A stretch of 64,000 nt of DNA from Closterium sp. NIES-65 (Eukaryota > Streptophyta > Zygnematophyceae > Desmidiales > Closteriaceae): positions 62,001-126,000 of the forward strand of contig CANXME010001990.1 of assembly GCA_948144175.1 (NCBI GenBank), given 5' to 3'. The position numbers and the translations under genes are program-made. This document shows, piece by piece, positions 10,692-19,865 of the stretch (position 1 is the first letter of the stretch; each line of letters begins with the position of its first letter). The notes below the pieces were generated by a model. The model was not told where the DNA came from. It worked only from the letters and a program-made list of their open reading frames with translations, and ran no database searches.

Positions 10692-11633
10692 TGACTTTTT
10701 GTTTTTAGTTTCGCCACTCCCACGAGCTCGGAATGCCGCACGTGCAGATTTCATGTGAAAACAGTCGACAATCCGATGTCCGTTTCTGCTGCAAAATTCG
10801 CAAAGTGTTTTGTTTTTTGCAGGTCGTGAATTCGCGTCGAATTTGTCGACTTCCATGGGGTCGGCGAACGTGGTTGAAGCCGAGCGATCCCCTTGTCGTG
10901 ATCCGACGACGTGGGGCCGCCGTGTTCCGGAGTTGACCAAGTCAAAACGCTCCGCGGCCGATACGATTTCGCTGTAGCTACTGCAATTCGCTGCTGCAAC
11001 CTGGCGCCGAATGTCGGTTTTCAGCCCCGCGATGTAGGACTGAATTTTTTCGCCCTCGGTAATGTCGGGAATGCGATTATAAAATTCCTCCATCTGCTGC
11101 GTGTATTGCGCGACACTCCCGAATTGCCTATGGCGATGTAATTTTTCGCGCGCAATATAAGTGGAATTAATCGGCTCAAAACGTTTGAGAAGGTCTGCCC
11201 GGAACTGCTGCCACGTGGCTTCGCCCTGGAATATGCTACTGTTGCTTCCGAGCCACTCGAGAGCTGGATCGCGCATCAACGTTGTCGCGAGACGAATTTT
11301 CTCGCCGTCATACTCCGTCGTCGACCATCCGATTGCCGCGAAATAAATTTCCATCGTCGCGAGCCATCGCCTGACGTCGGATTTTCGATCGCTAGGGTCG
11401 AACGATTCCGGCGAGCGAAGTCTCGGAACCTCGAACTGACGCTGCGACTGCTGCGAATTCGTCGAAGCAGGAATGTTCATGGTCGAGAGGAGTCGCGTAA
11501 CGCGCTGCAGTTTGTTTCGCAGCTGCTCGTTCTCCAATTGCGACCGTTCAGTCGTCGCTCGCATCTCCGCTTCCATCTTGGCGATTTGCGCGAAGAGCTG
11601 CTGCGTAACGTCGTTGGTCGCCGGCGATCCCAT
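10671..11633 (-). CDS. gag: G1 Gag (capsid-nucleocapsid)
   Basis: The protein has 320 residues, counted from the ATG at 11633 (MGSPATNDV); the frame extends 18 nt further upstream only with a GTG. An N-terminal coiled-coil-like stretch rich in Glu, Gln and Leu (residues about 10-45) precedes a retrotransposon Gag domain (FEVPRLRSPESFDPSDRKSDVRRWLATMEIYF...ATWQQFRADLLKRF). Near the end is a CCHC zinc knuckle, CEFCSRNGHRIVDC, followed by a Lys-rich tail. The reading frame is intact. It ends in TGA just downstream of an A-AAA-AAC heptamer that could shift ribosomes into pol. Confidence 0.88.
   Translation of the reverse strand: MGSPATNDVTQQLFAQIAKMEAEMRATTERSQLENEQLRNKLQRVTRLLSTMNIPASTNSQQSQRQFEVPRLRSPESFDPSDRKSDVRRWLATMEIYFAAIGWSTTEYDGEKIRLATTLMRDPALEWLGSNSSIFQGEATWQQFRADLLKRFEPINSTYIAREKLHRHRQFGSVAQYTQQMEEFYNRIPDITEGEKIQSYIAGLKTDIRRQVAAANCSSYSEIVSAAERFDLVNSGTRRPHVVGSRQGDRSASTTFADPMEVDKFDANSRPAKNKTLCEFCSRNGHRIVDCFHMKSARAAFRARGSGETKNKKSKNGSRQ
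10686..10692 (-). promoter_or_regulatory. Putative -1 frameshift slippery site A_AAA_AAC
   Basis: On the coding strand, gag reads TCA AAA AAC GGA, so A_AAA_AAC lies in the correct X_XXY_YYZ phase, five codons before the gag TGA at 10671-10673. Slipping back one base enters the pol frame, which is open from there. The heptamer is a known efficient -1 site in retroviruses. No downstream pseudoknot was modelled. Confidence 0.6.
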
Positions 11634-11778
11634 CCTGTTCAGAAACCACACGAGGGGGTTAATTCGAAAAGCGCGGAACTGGTGCTTACCAGAAATCGGC
11701 GTCGAATTGGTCGCCCCCGGCGGTTTTTCGAGGCGATTTTTTCCGCGACCGCTGCTTAGCCGAGAGTCGTCGAGTGAG

Positions 11779-11797
11779 AACGGCTCTAATTACCAAG
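11779..11797 (-). other. G1 primer-binding site, probable
   Basis: On the coding strand the 5' LTR end is followed by CTTGGTAATTAGAGCCG. TGGTAxxTAGAGCC resembles the initiator-Met tRNA complement TGGTATCAGAGC, set 2 nt from the LTR as in many gypsy elements. The match is imperfect. Confidence 0.5.
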
Positions 11798-12000
11798 TGT
11801 CACAGGATCGAATTCTCAATCGAAACTTTTCACTAAAACTGAATACAAGGCCTTGTTATACTCGGAAAATACAAGGATAAACGAGATAAAACGAACCTTC
11901 GGGAACACACCCTTCCCGATATAAAGAGGAGAAAAGGGAGAATAGGATAACGGAAAAATACAATAGTGAGAAAATATTATAACGGGGACGTCCTCTCACA
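11798..12000 (-). repeat. G1 5' LTR with internal deletion
   Basis: The LTR is 203 bp and matches both ends of the 402-bp 3' LTR. It lacks 199 bp, joined at a short ATA shared by both sides (after CACCCTTCCCGATA). About five substitutions separate the two LTRs in the alignable bases. The loss probably removes U3 promoter sequence. Confidence 0.88.
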
Positions 12001-12005
12001 GTACA
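12001..12005. repeat. Target-site duplication of G1 (pair with 6157-6161)
   Basis: gtaca flanks G1 on both sides. Removing G1 and one copy restores a continuous family B LTR (AAGGGGTACACAACTCTAGGG), which matches the uninterrupted LTR fragment at 17813-17905. Confidence 0.92.
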
Positions 12006-12068
12006 CAACTCTAGGGTTTCATACTTTACTCCAATGTTTCATAGTTCAATCACTACTTGTTTCTGAAA
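12006..12068 (+). repeat. Right part of LTR shared by B1 and B2
   Basis: This continues the LTR from 6161 (CAACTCTAGGGTTTCATACTT...) up to the primer-binding site at 12069. The full LTR would be about 144 bp. The terminal CA has decayed to AA. Confidence 0.8.
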
Positions 12069-12099
12069 TGGTATTAAGAGCTTAGGTTCTAGACCTAAG
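12069..12099 (+). other. B2 primer-binding site and adjacent hairpin
   Basis: TGGTATTAAGAGC (12069-12081) resembles the complement of initiator-Met tRNA. It runs into a perfect stem-loop with arms CTTAGGT (12081-12087) and ACCTAAG (12093-12099) and a 5-nt loop, followed by GGGCCCACC. B3, B4 and B5 have a hairpin at the same place with different arm sequences. Confidence 0.65.
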
Positions 12100-12718
12100 G
12101 GCCCACCGTTCCGCTAGAGGTGCCCTCGTGCGCCCTTTTTTTTTTAGCGCCCTCGTGCGCCCTCATGCGCTCTCCTCTCACGCCGCCCGTGTGCAGCCCG
12201 CTAGCAGCCCGAGCGCGGCCCCGCCATTTTAGCACGCGTAGGAAAACCGCCGCCTAGGGCGGCCCGATTTTTTCTCGCGAGCCCCAGCAGGCCGTCGCCC
12301 GTAGGCCCCGCTCGCCCCTAGGCCGACGCGCGACCCTCAGCCGCCCGCCCGCAGGTCTCAGCCAGCGCGCCCAGAGCGTCACAGCCCCGCCTGTAGGCCG
12401 CCGCGACGCTCCTCTAGGCCACCGCCCACGCGCTAGTCAGGCCCACGCACAGCCGCGGCCCGCCCGCTACAGCCGCCTACGTGCACGCCCCTCGTCGCGC
12501 ACCGCCGCGTAGCCCAGCCCGAGTCGAACCGCGCCGCCCGAACCGAGCCGCGCCGCCCGAACCGAGCCACGCCGCCCGAACCGAGCCGCGTCGCCCGACC
12601 TGAGCCGCGCCGCCCTACAAAGTGCAGCAACTCTTGTTCCTGTCGTACTACTGCTTCAACTAAAACTGTTACTGCTACTGCTACCACTCCTATTGTTCCT
12701 ACTGCTACTGCTGCCACT
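12100..12718 (+). other. B2 GC-rich leader with 19-bp minisatellite
   Basis: This is untranslated leader. A T-run at about 12137 separates GGGCCCACCG and the CCCTCGTGCGCC repeats from a long GC-rich stretch. Five tandem units of a 19-bp repeat (core GAACCGAGCCGCGCCGCCC) lie at about 12521-12615. The final 100 bp is CTACTG-rich up to the gag ATG. No gene is seen. Confidence 0.7.
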
Positions 12719-15700
12719 ATGGCCAATCCCTCTATTCTCACCTTTGACGCTGAGGGCCGCCCAATTAAGTTTGAAGTTTGGTTAGATGACCTTCACCTGT
12801 TCCTCCAGATCACTGCCAAGGACAATGTCTCCCTGTATGACCACACGTCAGGCGCTGCTCCCGCACCTCCCGCTACTGCTGACAGTACTGCTCGCTCCCA
12901 GTGGCAGACCCGTGATGCTCACGCCCGCCTAGCCGTTTGGAGCCACCTGCCGTTAGATGAGCACGAGCTCTTCAGCCAGCATAAAACCGCTAAGGAGCTG
13001 TACGACGCAGTAGTCGCGCGCTACTCCTCCCCTGCCACTGCTGCTATAGGCCGTCTCTCACTGCCCTACCTCTTCCTCGACCTGTCCGCCTTTGCCACTG
13101 TAGCTGACCTCATCACCAACCTCCGTACCAGTGACCTCCGCTACCGTGCCGCGCTCCCCCCAGATTTCCTCGCCAAGAACCCCCCCCCCCCCCCGATGTA
13201 CCTCACACTGTACCACCTTGTCACCCGCCTCCCTGACTCCCTTCGCACGGTGAGGGACCAGTTTCTCGCCCTCTCCCCCACTGACCTCATTGTCGACCTC
13301 CTCGAGAAGGAACTCCTAGCAGCTGAGAAGAGCATTGTAGCTGTAGGTGCCTCTCGTGGTGACCTCCGCACCCCCTTCTTTGAGGGGTGCTCCCCCTCCC
13401 CCCTCCTCCCCTCCATTGCATCTGCTGCCGCTGTCGACTTCCTCGGAGTTGAGGGGGTCGGGGCCGCGTCTGCTCCCAGTGAGAGGTGCAAGGGCGGCAG
13501 GGGCAAGGGGGGCAGGGGTGGTGGAGGTGGAGGCGGGGGCGGCGACGGTGGAGGGGGTGGGGGGGGCGGGGGTGGTGGCGGAGGTGGGAGTGGCGCGGGT
13601 AGTGGGGGGGTCAGTGGCGGCATAGGGGGCAGTGGTGGCGGAGGTGGTGGGGACGGTGGTGGCAGTGGTTGCGGAGGTGGAGCGGGTGGTGGGCGCGGTG
13701 GAGCGGTGCAACGTGGGGGGTTCGGCGGTGGCTAGAGGCAGCAGCAGCAGCGTCCCGGCGAGACTCCCTCGCCCCAGCAGCTCCGTGAGTGGTACTCTCA
13801 GCGTGGGGGGTCTGAGGGTGGTGGTACCTGCCCGTACGTCATCCGCACAGGTGACCGCACTGGCCAGACTTGTGGGAAGTTTCACACGGCGCAGCGCTGT
13901 TTCTTTCGCCTCGATGACGCCTGGCGCGAGCAGTTCCCTGACGCCTCTGAGCTGCCCCGCTGGGCTGATCTGCTTAAGAAGGGAATTGATATCTTTGCTC
14001 TTGATTATGATGCTATCCTTGCTGCTATATATGCATTGACTATTAGTGTTGAGGGTGACTGTTACCTGAGTGTACCGCCCGACCCAGGTATTGGGACCGG
14101 TGAGGCTGCAGCTCTAGGTGCTAGTGCGTCTGCTGCTACAGGTCCTGGTGAGGCTGCTGCCCTAGGTGCTAGTGCATCTACGTCTGCTGGTACCGCACCT
14201 ACTAAGGCACTTCACACCTTCACACTCGACTCAGGTGCTTCCCGCTGTTTCTTTCGCAACCGCACTGCCCTAGAGCAGCTCCCTAGACCGGTTGCTGTCT
14301 CCCTGGGTGACCCCTCAGGGGGTCCGGTCCTTGCGACCTCCACCACTGCCCTCCCTTGTCCTGCTGTCCCGTCTGGCACGCTATCGAGCCTCTACCTCCC
14401 CTCGTTCTCTACGAGCTTGGTGGCGGGTTCCGTGCTCCAGGACGCGGGTGTTCACCAGTTCACTCCGGCCTACGAGCGTGTGACGCACTGCACGTGTGCC
14501 CGGACGGGTCGTCACCTGGCTACCTTCACTCGGCAGCCGGGGCCAGACTTGTACACACTGACCACTGAGTCCCCTCATGTAGCTGCGTCTGCGTCTGCGT
14601 TAGGTCAACTGTCGGCCCCCTGCTCGTGTCGCTCCCTGTCGCACAGGACTCTCCTCTGGCACCACCACCTTGGTGACCCGTCAGTGCACCGCCTTCGCGG
14701 CATGCACCCCAGGTACCTTGTCTCTGGTCTTCCCAGGGTTCTCCCTCCCCTACCACCCTCGCCTACTCCTCCCTGTCTTCCCTGTGTCGAGGGGCGGCAG
14801 CGCGCCGCTCCTCACTCCTCCTCGTTCCCTCCCACAGAGGCTCCCCTACAGACTCTCCAGCTGGACGTGTGGGGCCCCGCCCGCGTTCGGGGACAGGGCC
14901 ACGAGCGGTACTTTCTGCTGGTCGTCAACGACTACACGCGCTACACCACGGTCTTCCCCTTGCGTACCAAGGGTGAGGTCCCTAATGTCTTGATCCCCTG
15001 GATCCGCGCTGCTCGTCTCCAGCTCCGCCAGCGGTTCCAGTCGGACTTTCCTGTCCTACTGTACGTCTGCACTCTGACAGAGGTGGTGAGTTTTCCTCTG
15101 ACCTCCTAGCAGCCTACTGTGCGGAGCACGGCATCCGCCAGGCGTTCACTCTCCCGGCCTCTCTGCAGCAAAATGGAGTTGCTGAGCGCCGCATTGGTCT
15201 TGTCATGGAGGTCGCTCGTACCTCCATGATCCATGCGGGTGCCCCCCATATCCTGTGGTTGTTTGCAGTGCAGTACGCCGCGCATCAACTCAGCCTCTAG
15301 CCCCATGTCTCTGTTCCAGAGACCTCGCCTACCCTGCGTTGGACGGGGGAGGTTGGTGACGCGTCGGTGTCTCGAGTCTGGGGATGACAAGCCTTTGTCC
15401 GCGGACAAACTCTCCTCCCGTGCGGTTCCCTGTGTCTTCCTTGGCTTGGTCCCTGACGCGCCTGGCTGGCGGTTTTACCACCCCACCTCGCGCCGTGTCT
15501 TCGCCTCTCATGACGTCACCTTTGACGAGTCGGTACCCTTTTATCGTCTCTTCCCCTACCGCACTGCCCCGCTCCCCCCCCCGGCCGCTCTTCCTCACCC
15601 GAGGTGGCCCGTCAGTAGACCCTCTCCCTCCCCAAGGTGCTGCTCCCTCAAGTGTTTCCCAGGTAGACCCGGTCGAGCCTGTCGAGGTAGCTGTTGACTC

Positions 15701-17768
15701 TGGTCCTGCGCGAGGTACTGAGTGTGGTGAGCCTGGTGGTGCTGGGTCTGGGGGCACTCAGACTAGGGGTGCTGAGCCTGGGGGTGCGGAGACTGAGGGT
15801 GCTGAGCCTGGGGGAGCGGAGATTAGGGGTGCTAAGCCTGGGGGTGCGGAGGCTTTGGGTGCTGAGCCTGGAGGTGCTGCGACTAGGGGTGCTGAGCCTT
15901 GGGGTGCTGAGACTGGGGGTGCTGAGCCTAGTGGCGCTCCCTCTTCACAGCAGCTGCGTGAGTCTGCTACTGCGTCTGCCCTAGTTGCTGAGCTTGTCCA
16001 CTTTGCTGCTCGCTGTCGTCTAGACTACGTCGCGAGTCTTGTTGCTGGGTCTGAGTCTGTCTATCCTCCGTCCGTCGGGGGTGAGTGTGCTCTAGGCATG
16101 CACGTCCTTGAGGACAGGCAGGAGGACCTTGAGTGTCTTGCAGTCGCTGCGCCTCATCTCGTTTCCATGCTGATTGCCCCTGAGGGAGACCCGGATGCTT
16201 TAGACATCCCGACCCCGCGCTCTTACGCTGAGTCGGTCGCGGGTCCCTACTCCTCTCAGTGGCAGTCAGCCATGGACACAGAGATGGCATCCTCAAAGTC
16301 CACTGGCACTTACGTCGACGAGGTTCCCCCTCCTTGGGCCAACAACGTTAGTGGCATGTGGATTTTTAGGGTGAAGCGGCCGCCGGGTTCTCCGTCTGTC
16401 TTCAAGGCTCGTTACGTTGCTCGAGGCTTCAGTCTTCGACAGGGAGTTGACTTCTTCCAGACCGTCTCCCCCACCCCAAAGATGACCACTCTTCGGGTGC
16501 TACTGCACGTTGCCGCTCAGCGTGACTACGAGCTTCACTCTATGGACTTCAGCACAACTTTCTTGTGGGGCAGCCTGTACGAGGAGATCTAGCTGCGCCG
16601 CCCTCCTGGGTTCACTGGGTCGTTTCCTCCTGGTACCCGGTGGAGCCTCCGGCGGCTGGTCTACAGCCTCCGCTAGGTGCCACGTGAGTGGCACGACACA
16701 CTGAGGACTACTCTTGCGGCACTTGGGTTCACGCTCTCTACTGCTGACCCGTCGCTGTTTTTGCGCACCGACACTTCGCTGCCTCCGTTCTACATCCTTG
16801 TATACGTTGACGACTTGGTCTTTGCCATTGCTGACACTGAGGCTCTCGCCCACTTGAATTTGGAGCTGCAGAAGAGACACACGTGCACAGACCTGGGTGA
16901 ACTGCGCAGCTACCTTGGCTTGCAGATCACCCGGGACAGAGCACGCCGCACCATCACACTGACTCAGTCACACATGGTGCAGCAGGTCCTTCAGCACTTC
17001 GGCTTCACCTGGTCCTCAACACAGGCCACTCCTCTGACGATAGGTCACTCGCTCTCAGCTCTGCCTTCAGATGAGTTCGTAGAGCCGAGTAGTCCTTATC
17101 CGGAGCTAGTTGGTTGCCTCATGTACCTGATGACTTGCACTCGTCCTGACCTAGCATACCCTCTTGGCCTTCTCGCCCGCTACGTGGCTCCTGGCAGGCA
17201 CCGAAAGGTGCACTGGGATGCTGCAAAGAGGGTATTGCGCGATTTGTGCAATACATCGGGCATGGGGCTCGTGCTTGGAGGAGGGAGCTCAGTTGTTCTC
17301 ACTGGGCACTCAAACGCTTCTTGGGTTGATGACCAGGCTACTCAGCGGTCGTCATAGGGTTACACCTTCAGCCTTGGCTCTCGTTCAGTTTCTTGGCGTT
17401 CTACTCGATCGTCTTCTGTTCTCAGCTCTAGTTGTAAGGCTGAGATCTACGCCACAGCCATGGCTGCACAGGAGCTACGCTGGCTCACCTACCTGGTGAC
17501 CGACTTCGGAGAGCGGCCTAGTTCTCCTCCAGTGTTGTACGTCGACAACAAGGCTGCCATTGCCTTGTGTGAGGAGCATAGAACGAAGCACATCGCTCTC
17601 CGTTACTTCCTGGCTCGAGAGTTGCAGCAGCGCGGTCAGCTTCGTCTGCGTTACGTGGCCACTCAGGCCAACACCGCTCATATATTCACCAAGGCACTTC
17701 AGCCTGGTGATCATCAGCGCTTGTGCACTATGCTGGGGATGGTGCCCACTTTTCCTCACTTGCTGTAG
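12719..17768 (+). pseudogene. B2 copia gag-pol, broken
   Basis: Gag starts at the ATG (MANPSILTFDAEGRPIKFEVWLDDLHLFLQ) and has the poly-Gly tract at about 13515-13730. A TAG at 13733-13735 stands where relatives have CAG. The same frame continues through the C-X13-C-X3-H-X4-C motif and the protease TLDSGASRCFF, then is lost near 15070 in the integrase (HSDRGGEF equivalent). Further frameshifts lie near 15395 and in a C-run near 15575. From 15580 the frame is constant to the end at 17768, with TAG at 16590-16592, 16674-16676 and 17355-17357. RT has YVDD and the RNase H has CKAEIYATAM. It is clearly dead. Confidence 0.88.
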
Positions 17769-17812
17769 GCTTTGCCTATACTGTGATCTCTCTGTATATA
17801 TACCTTCCTGTT

Positions 17813-17905
17813 TGTAGGCTATAGTGGGTTAGCCTTTAAGGGGTACACAACTATAGGGTTTCATACTTGCTCTCCAATGTTTCATAGTTCAATCACTTCT
17901 TGTTT
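17813..17905 (+). repeat. 5'-truncated family B LTR after B2
   Basis: This begins TTTGTAGGCTATAGTGGG and matches the shared B1/B2 LTR to its end, with only a few changes. The first 45 or so bases of the LTR and the usual long 3' UTR of B2 are missing. Only 44 bp separates it from the pol stop. Confidence 0.75.
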
Positions 17906-18050
17906 GCTCTCTCCCACTTAGTCTACGGAGGTGTGTCAAACTGTATATTTGTGTTCTCTCTAGGCTATAGTGGGTTAGCATACAAGGGGTACACCATTTT
18001 AGGGTTAATACTTCTATCCAACTCATTCATAGTTCATTGATTCCTGCACA
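17906..18050 (+). repeat. Polypurine tract plus a second, divergent family B LTR
   Basis: GCTCTCTCCCACTTAGTCTACGGAGGTG (17906-17933) matches the end of the B1 3' UTR and PPT. It is followed by a 117-bp LTR, TGTCAAACTG...CCTGCACA (17934-18050). This LTR differs strongly from the one at 17813-17905 in its second half. It therefore comes from another family B element or from a recombination event. Confidence 0.75.
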
Positions 18051-18272
18051 GTTGATTATGACAACCCTTTCTTGGGAAGGGTTATGGGGTTTTCACCCTA
18101 GGCCAGAAAGTGTACCCTTTGGAAAACAGCGTAAATAGCTTATTTCTCTGACTATGTAGGGTACGACCACATGTATACTGATACCGAATGCTCAATACCG
18201 AGAGGAAACACTAAACAGGCCCCTGCAAAATATTCCCAACAGCAAGAATTCAACATGCGACCATACAGATCT
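18051..18272. other. Unassigned 222 bp
   Basis: I recognise no element here. A hairpin-prone stretch, AACCCTT...AAGGGTT, lies near 18063-18084. It may be a remnant of pre-insertion host DNA between the B2 complex and A2. Confidence 0.3.
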
Positions 18273-18728
18273 TGTTGGGCTGAGAAAAGCCCTTAGGATC
18301 TTTGCAAGGCTAAACTCAGAGTAGGAATGATGTAGTTGCGGAAGCATTATAATGATAAGTATTGAACCACCTTGCGCTAGTATGTGAGGGCAAGATAGAT
18401 TAATTAAAATAAGGAGATACAAAGGGTTTTATAAGAGTACAAGGAATATGAATAGATACAGCTAATAACCGTTTTACTGTTGCTGTTGCGGTTCGATATA
18501 GTGAGGACTCGGGCAACTGCTCAATAACGAGTTAGTTGTTTGTCCTTGCTGACGTGCTGTATTTGTCAGGTCAAAGGTCGCTCACCTTTGACTTACGCGT
18601 AACTTCCAGCAGTAACTTTTCTTCTTCAACCTCCGAGAGTTGACTCACCGATGCTTCGTTGTGCTTCGCTTCGCTTACAACTTAGTGTTTCGACACAACA
18701 TAAGCGCTTAAATCACTTGTTTCCAACA
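18273..18728 (-). repeat. A2 3' LTR (family A)
   Basis: The LTR is 456 bp and is bounded on the plus strand by TGTTGGGCTGAG and TTTCCAACA, so it has TG...CA with 6-bp inverted ends TGTTGG/CCAACA. It follows the RNase H end on the minus strand, so it is a 3' LTR. It contains the paired arms at 18570-18592 (one mismatch) and a minus-strand TATAAAA at 18427-18433. No target duplication is visible, as expected for a broken element. Confidence 0.85.
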
Positions 18729-18955
18729 CTCCCCTTCGCTTCTAGAGTGTCGTTGCTGGTGACGTGGCCTTGTCCAGTCAGCAGCATGCAGTACTCGAAC
18801 TTCTGCTTTCGAGCTTCTTGGTCAAGTAATCAGCTGCCATCTCGGACGTGGGGCAGTAGGACAGTTCGAGTCTCCCCTTCTCGATTTTGTCCTTCACAAA
18901 GAAATATCGTAGTGAGATGTGCTTCGTCCTGTTCGCAAATCCGCTCTTGTTTGTG
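18729..18955 (-). pseudogene. A2 copia pol 3' end fragment
   Basis: Read on the minus strand, this matches the last part of A1 pol: a FANRTKHISL-like start, YFFVKDKIEKGRLELSYCP, YLTKKLESRSFEYCMLLTGQGHVTS, then the LTR. It is cut at 18955 by the 3' LTR of B3. The frame is not complete enough to be functional. Confidence 0.75.
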
Positions 18956-19079
18956 TGAAGAAATGAGGAATGAATGAACTAGGAAAGAGGTGGGTACAAG
19001 TAGAAAAACCTGGAAATGTTGTACCCCATATTGTCTACCCCACTATAGCCTACACAGACTATAGCATATAAGTTTGACA
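18956..19079 (-). repeat. B3 3' LTR
   Basis: The LTR is about 124 bp. On the plus strand it runs from TGAAGAAATGAGG (possibly 2 nt earlier, TGTGAAG) to AAGTTTGACA, and it carries the CCCACTATAGCCTACAC block common to family B. The PPT complement CACTCCCATAGG adjoins it at 19080. Confidence 0.75.
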
Positions 19080-19213
19080 CACTCCCATAGGCAAAGTGGG
19101 GGAGAACAAGGGGTCACAAGACCAGTCAAGCAAAGCAAAGCAAGCTCAGGGTGGATCGCAACGTCACCACACAGTCCGAGCACAAGTTCAAGGCCACAAG
19201 GCCAGTTCACATG

Positions 19214-19592
19214 TGTGAGGATCTAGGATCGAGCTCAGAAAAGAGAATGAGAATTGAGTCGAATTGAATTCTCACCTGGGTACAATATGAGGCTATATGT
19301 AGGCTCGACACAAGGCCCCGTAACCAGGTGTTACGCGAAGGTTCCGCGGGTCGCGTAGCGTCCCGAACAGATCCTTACCGAATTCGGTAAAAGGCATTTC
19401 GGTGGCAACCGAAAAGGCCACAATTTGGTGCACACAACCTAGCTCGGTGCTATAACTATAATAAAATATAGGAAAGCACCTAGCCTAGGAAATCAAGCTA
19501 TTCATGCATGCATATGATTATCCTATGCTAGAAATAGCATGATAAAGTAAAGGCAAGCAAGCATAGTTGGCATAAGACGTCGTACTCTCACA
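19214..19592 (-). repeat. G2 gypsy 3' LTR
   Basis: The LTR is 379 bp, TGTGAGGATCTAGG to GTACTCTCACA on the plus strand. It is placed next to a gypsy polypurine tract (C-run at 19596-19602) and a chromodomain C-terminus. It shares the layout of the G1 LTR but little sequence, so it is another chromovirus subfamily. Confidence 0.75.
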
Positions 19593-19602
19593 CGTCCCCC
19601 CC

Positions 19603-19796
19603 TCAAAGCTGGGTGGCGTGAAATACACCCTGCTTGACAAGATAGTCCTTGAGAGCATGGCGCGCGTTGCCCATATTAGCTTCTGCAACCCAACTGTCCT
19701 CAGTGGGGTCGTATCCCTTCCAGTGTATCAGGAACTCGAGGGTCTTGCCGGCGCGGCGCCAATGAGAGAGAACGCGCTCGATCTCGTACTCGTGTA
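19603..19796 (-). pseudogene. G2 gypsy integrase C-terminal chromodomain fragment
   Basis: About 64 codons read EYEIERVLSHWRRAGKTLEFLIHWKGYDPTEDSWVAEANMGNARHALKDYLVKQGVFHATQL up to the TGA at 19603-19605. The chromodomain core (LIHWKGYDPTEDSW) aligns directly with the G1 C-terminus. Everything upstream in pol is missing: at about 19797 the sequence turns into the TA microsatellite of the B3 3' UTR. G2 is a 5'-truncated gypsy insertion. Confidence 0.85.
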
Positions 19797-19865
19797 TATA
19801 TATATATATAAGGCTAAACAAGCAAGAGCAGGTATGTATATATATATGCAAGAGTACAAGCAAGG
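19797..19865 (-). repeat. B3 3' UTR with TA microsatellite
   Basis: TATATA runs at about 19797-19811 and 19834-19848 flank CAAGCAAGAGCAGG. The same arrangement occurs after B4 and B5 pol. The rest of the 3' UTR, with the AAGCAAAGCAAGCTCAGGGTGGATC block, lies beyond G2 at 19080-19213. Confidence 0.7.

Larger units (their letters stand above)
6162..12000 (-). mobile_element. G1: Ty3/gypsy chromovirus, near-complete
   Basis: The element runs from TGTCACAGG at 6162 to CTCTCACA at 12000 (the inverse of TGTGAGAG...CCTGTGACA), is 5839 bp long and is coded on the minus strand. The 5-bp target duplication gtaca is perfect (6157-6161 and 12001-12005). Order on the minus strand: 5' LTR, PBS, gag, pol (PR, RT, RNase H, IN, chromodomain), polypurine tract at about 6564-6572, 3' LTR. 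It interrupts the B1/B2 LTR. Two in-frame stops in pol and a deletion in the 5' LTR indicate it is no longer autonomous. Confidence 0.93.
12069..17905 (+). mobile_element. B2: decayed Ty1/copia element, family B
   Basis: The internal region runs from the PBS (TGGTATTAAGAGC, 12069) through a GC-rich leader and gag-pol to a 5'-truncated LTR at 17813-17905. Its 5' LTR is the one shared with B1 (6081-6161 plus 12006-12068). Several nonsense codons and frameshifts make it non-autonomous, but every domain of the family can be traced. Confidence 0.85.

Noticed and set aside
12069..12086. tRNA-like sequence
   Set aside because: It is only an 18-nt match to a tRNA 3' end, i.e. a primer-binding site. 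No cloverleaf could be drawn.
12719..13735. Gly-rich RNA-binding host protein
   Set aside because: The sequence is a copia Gag with its poly-Gly tract; the frame continues after the TAG into protease.
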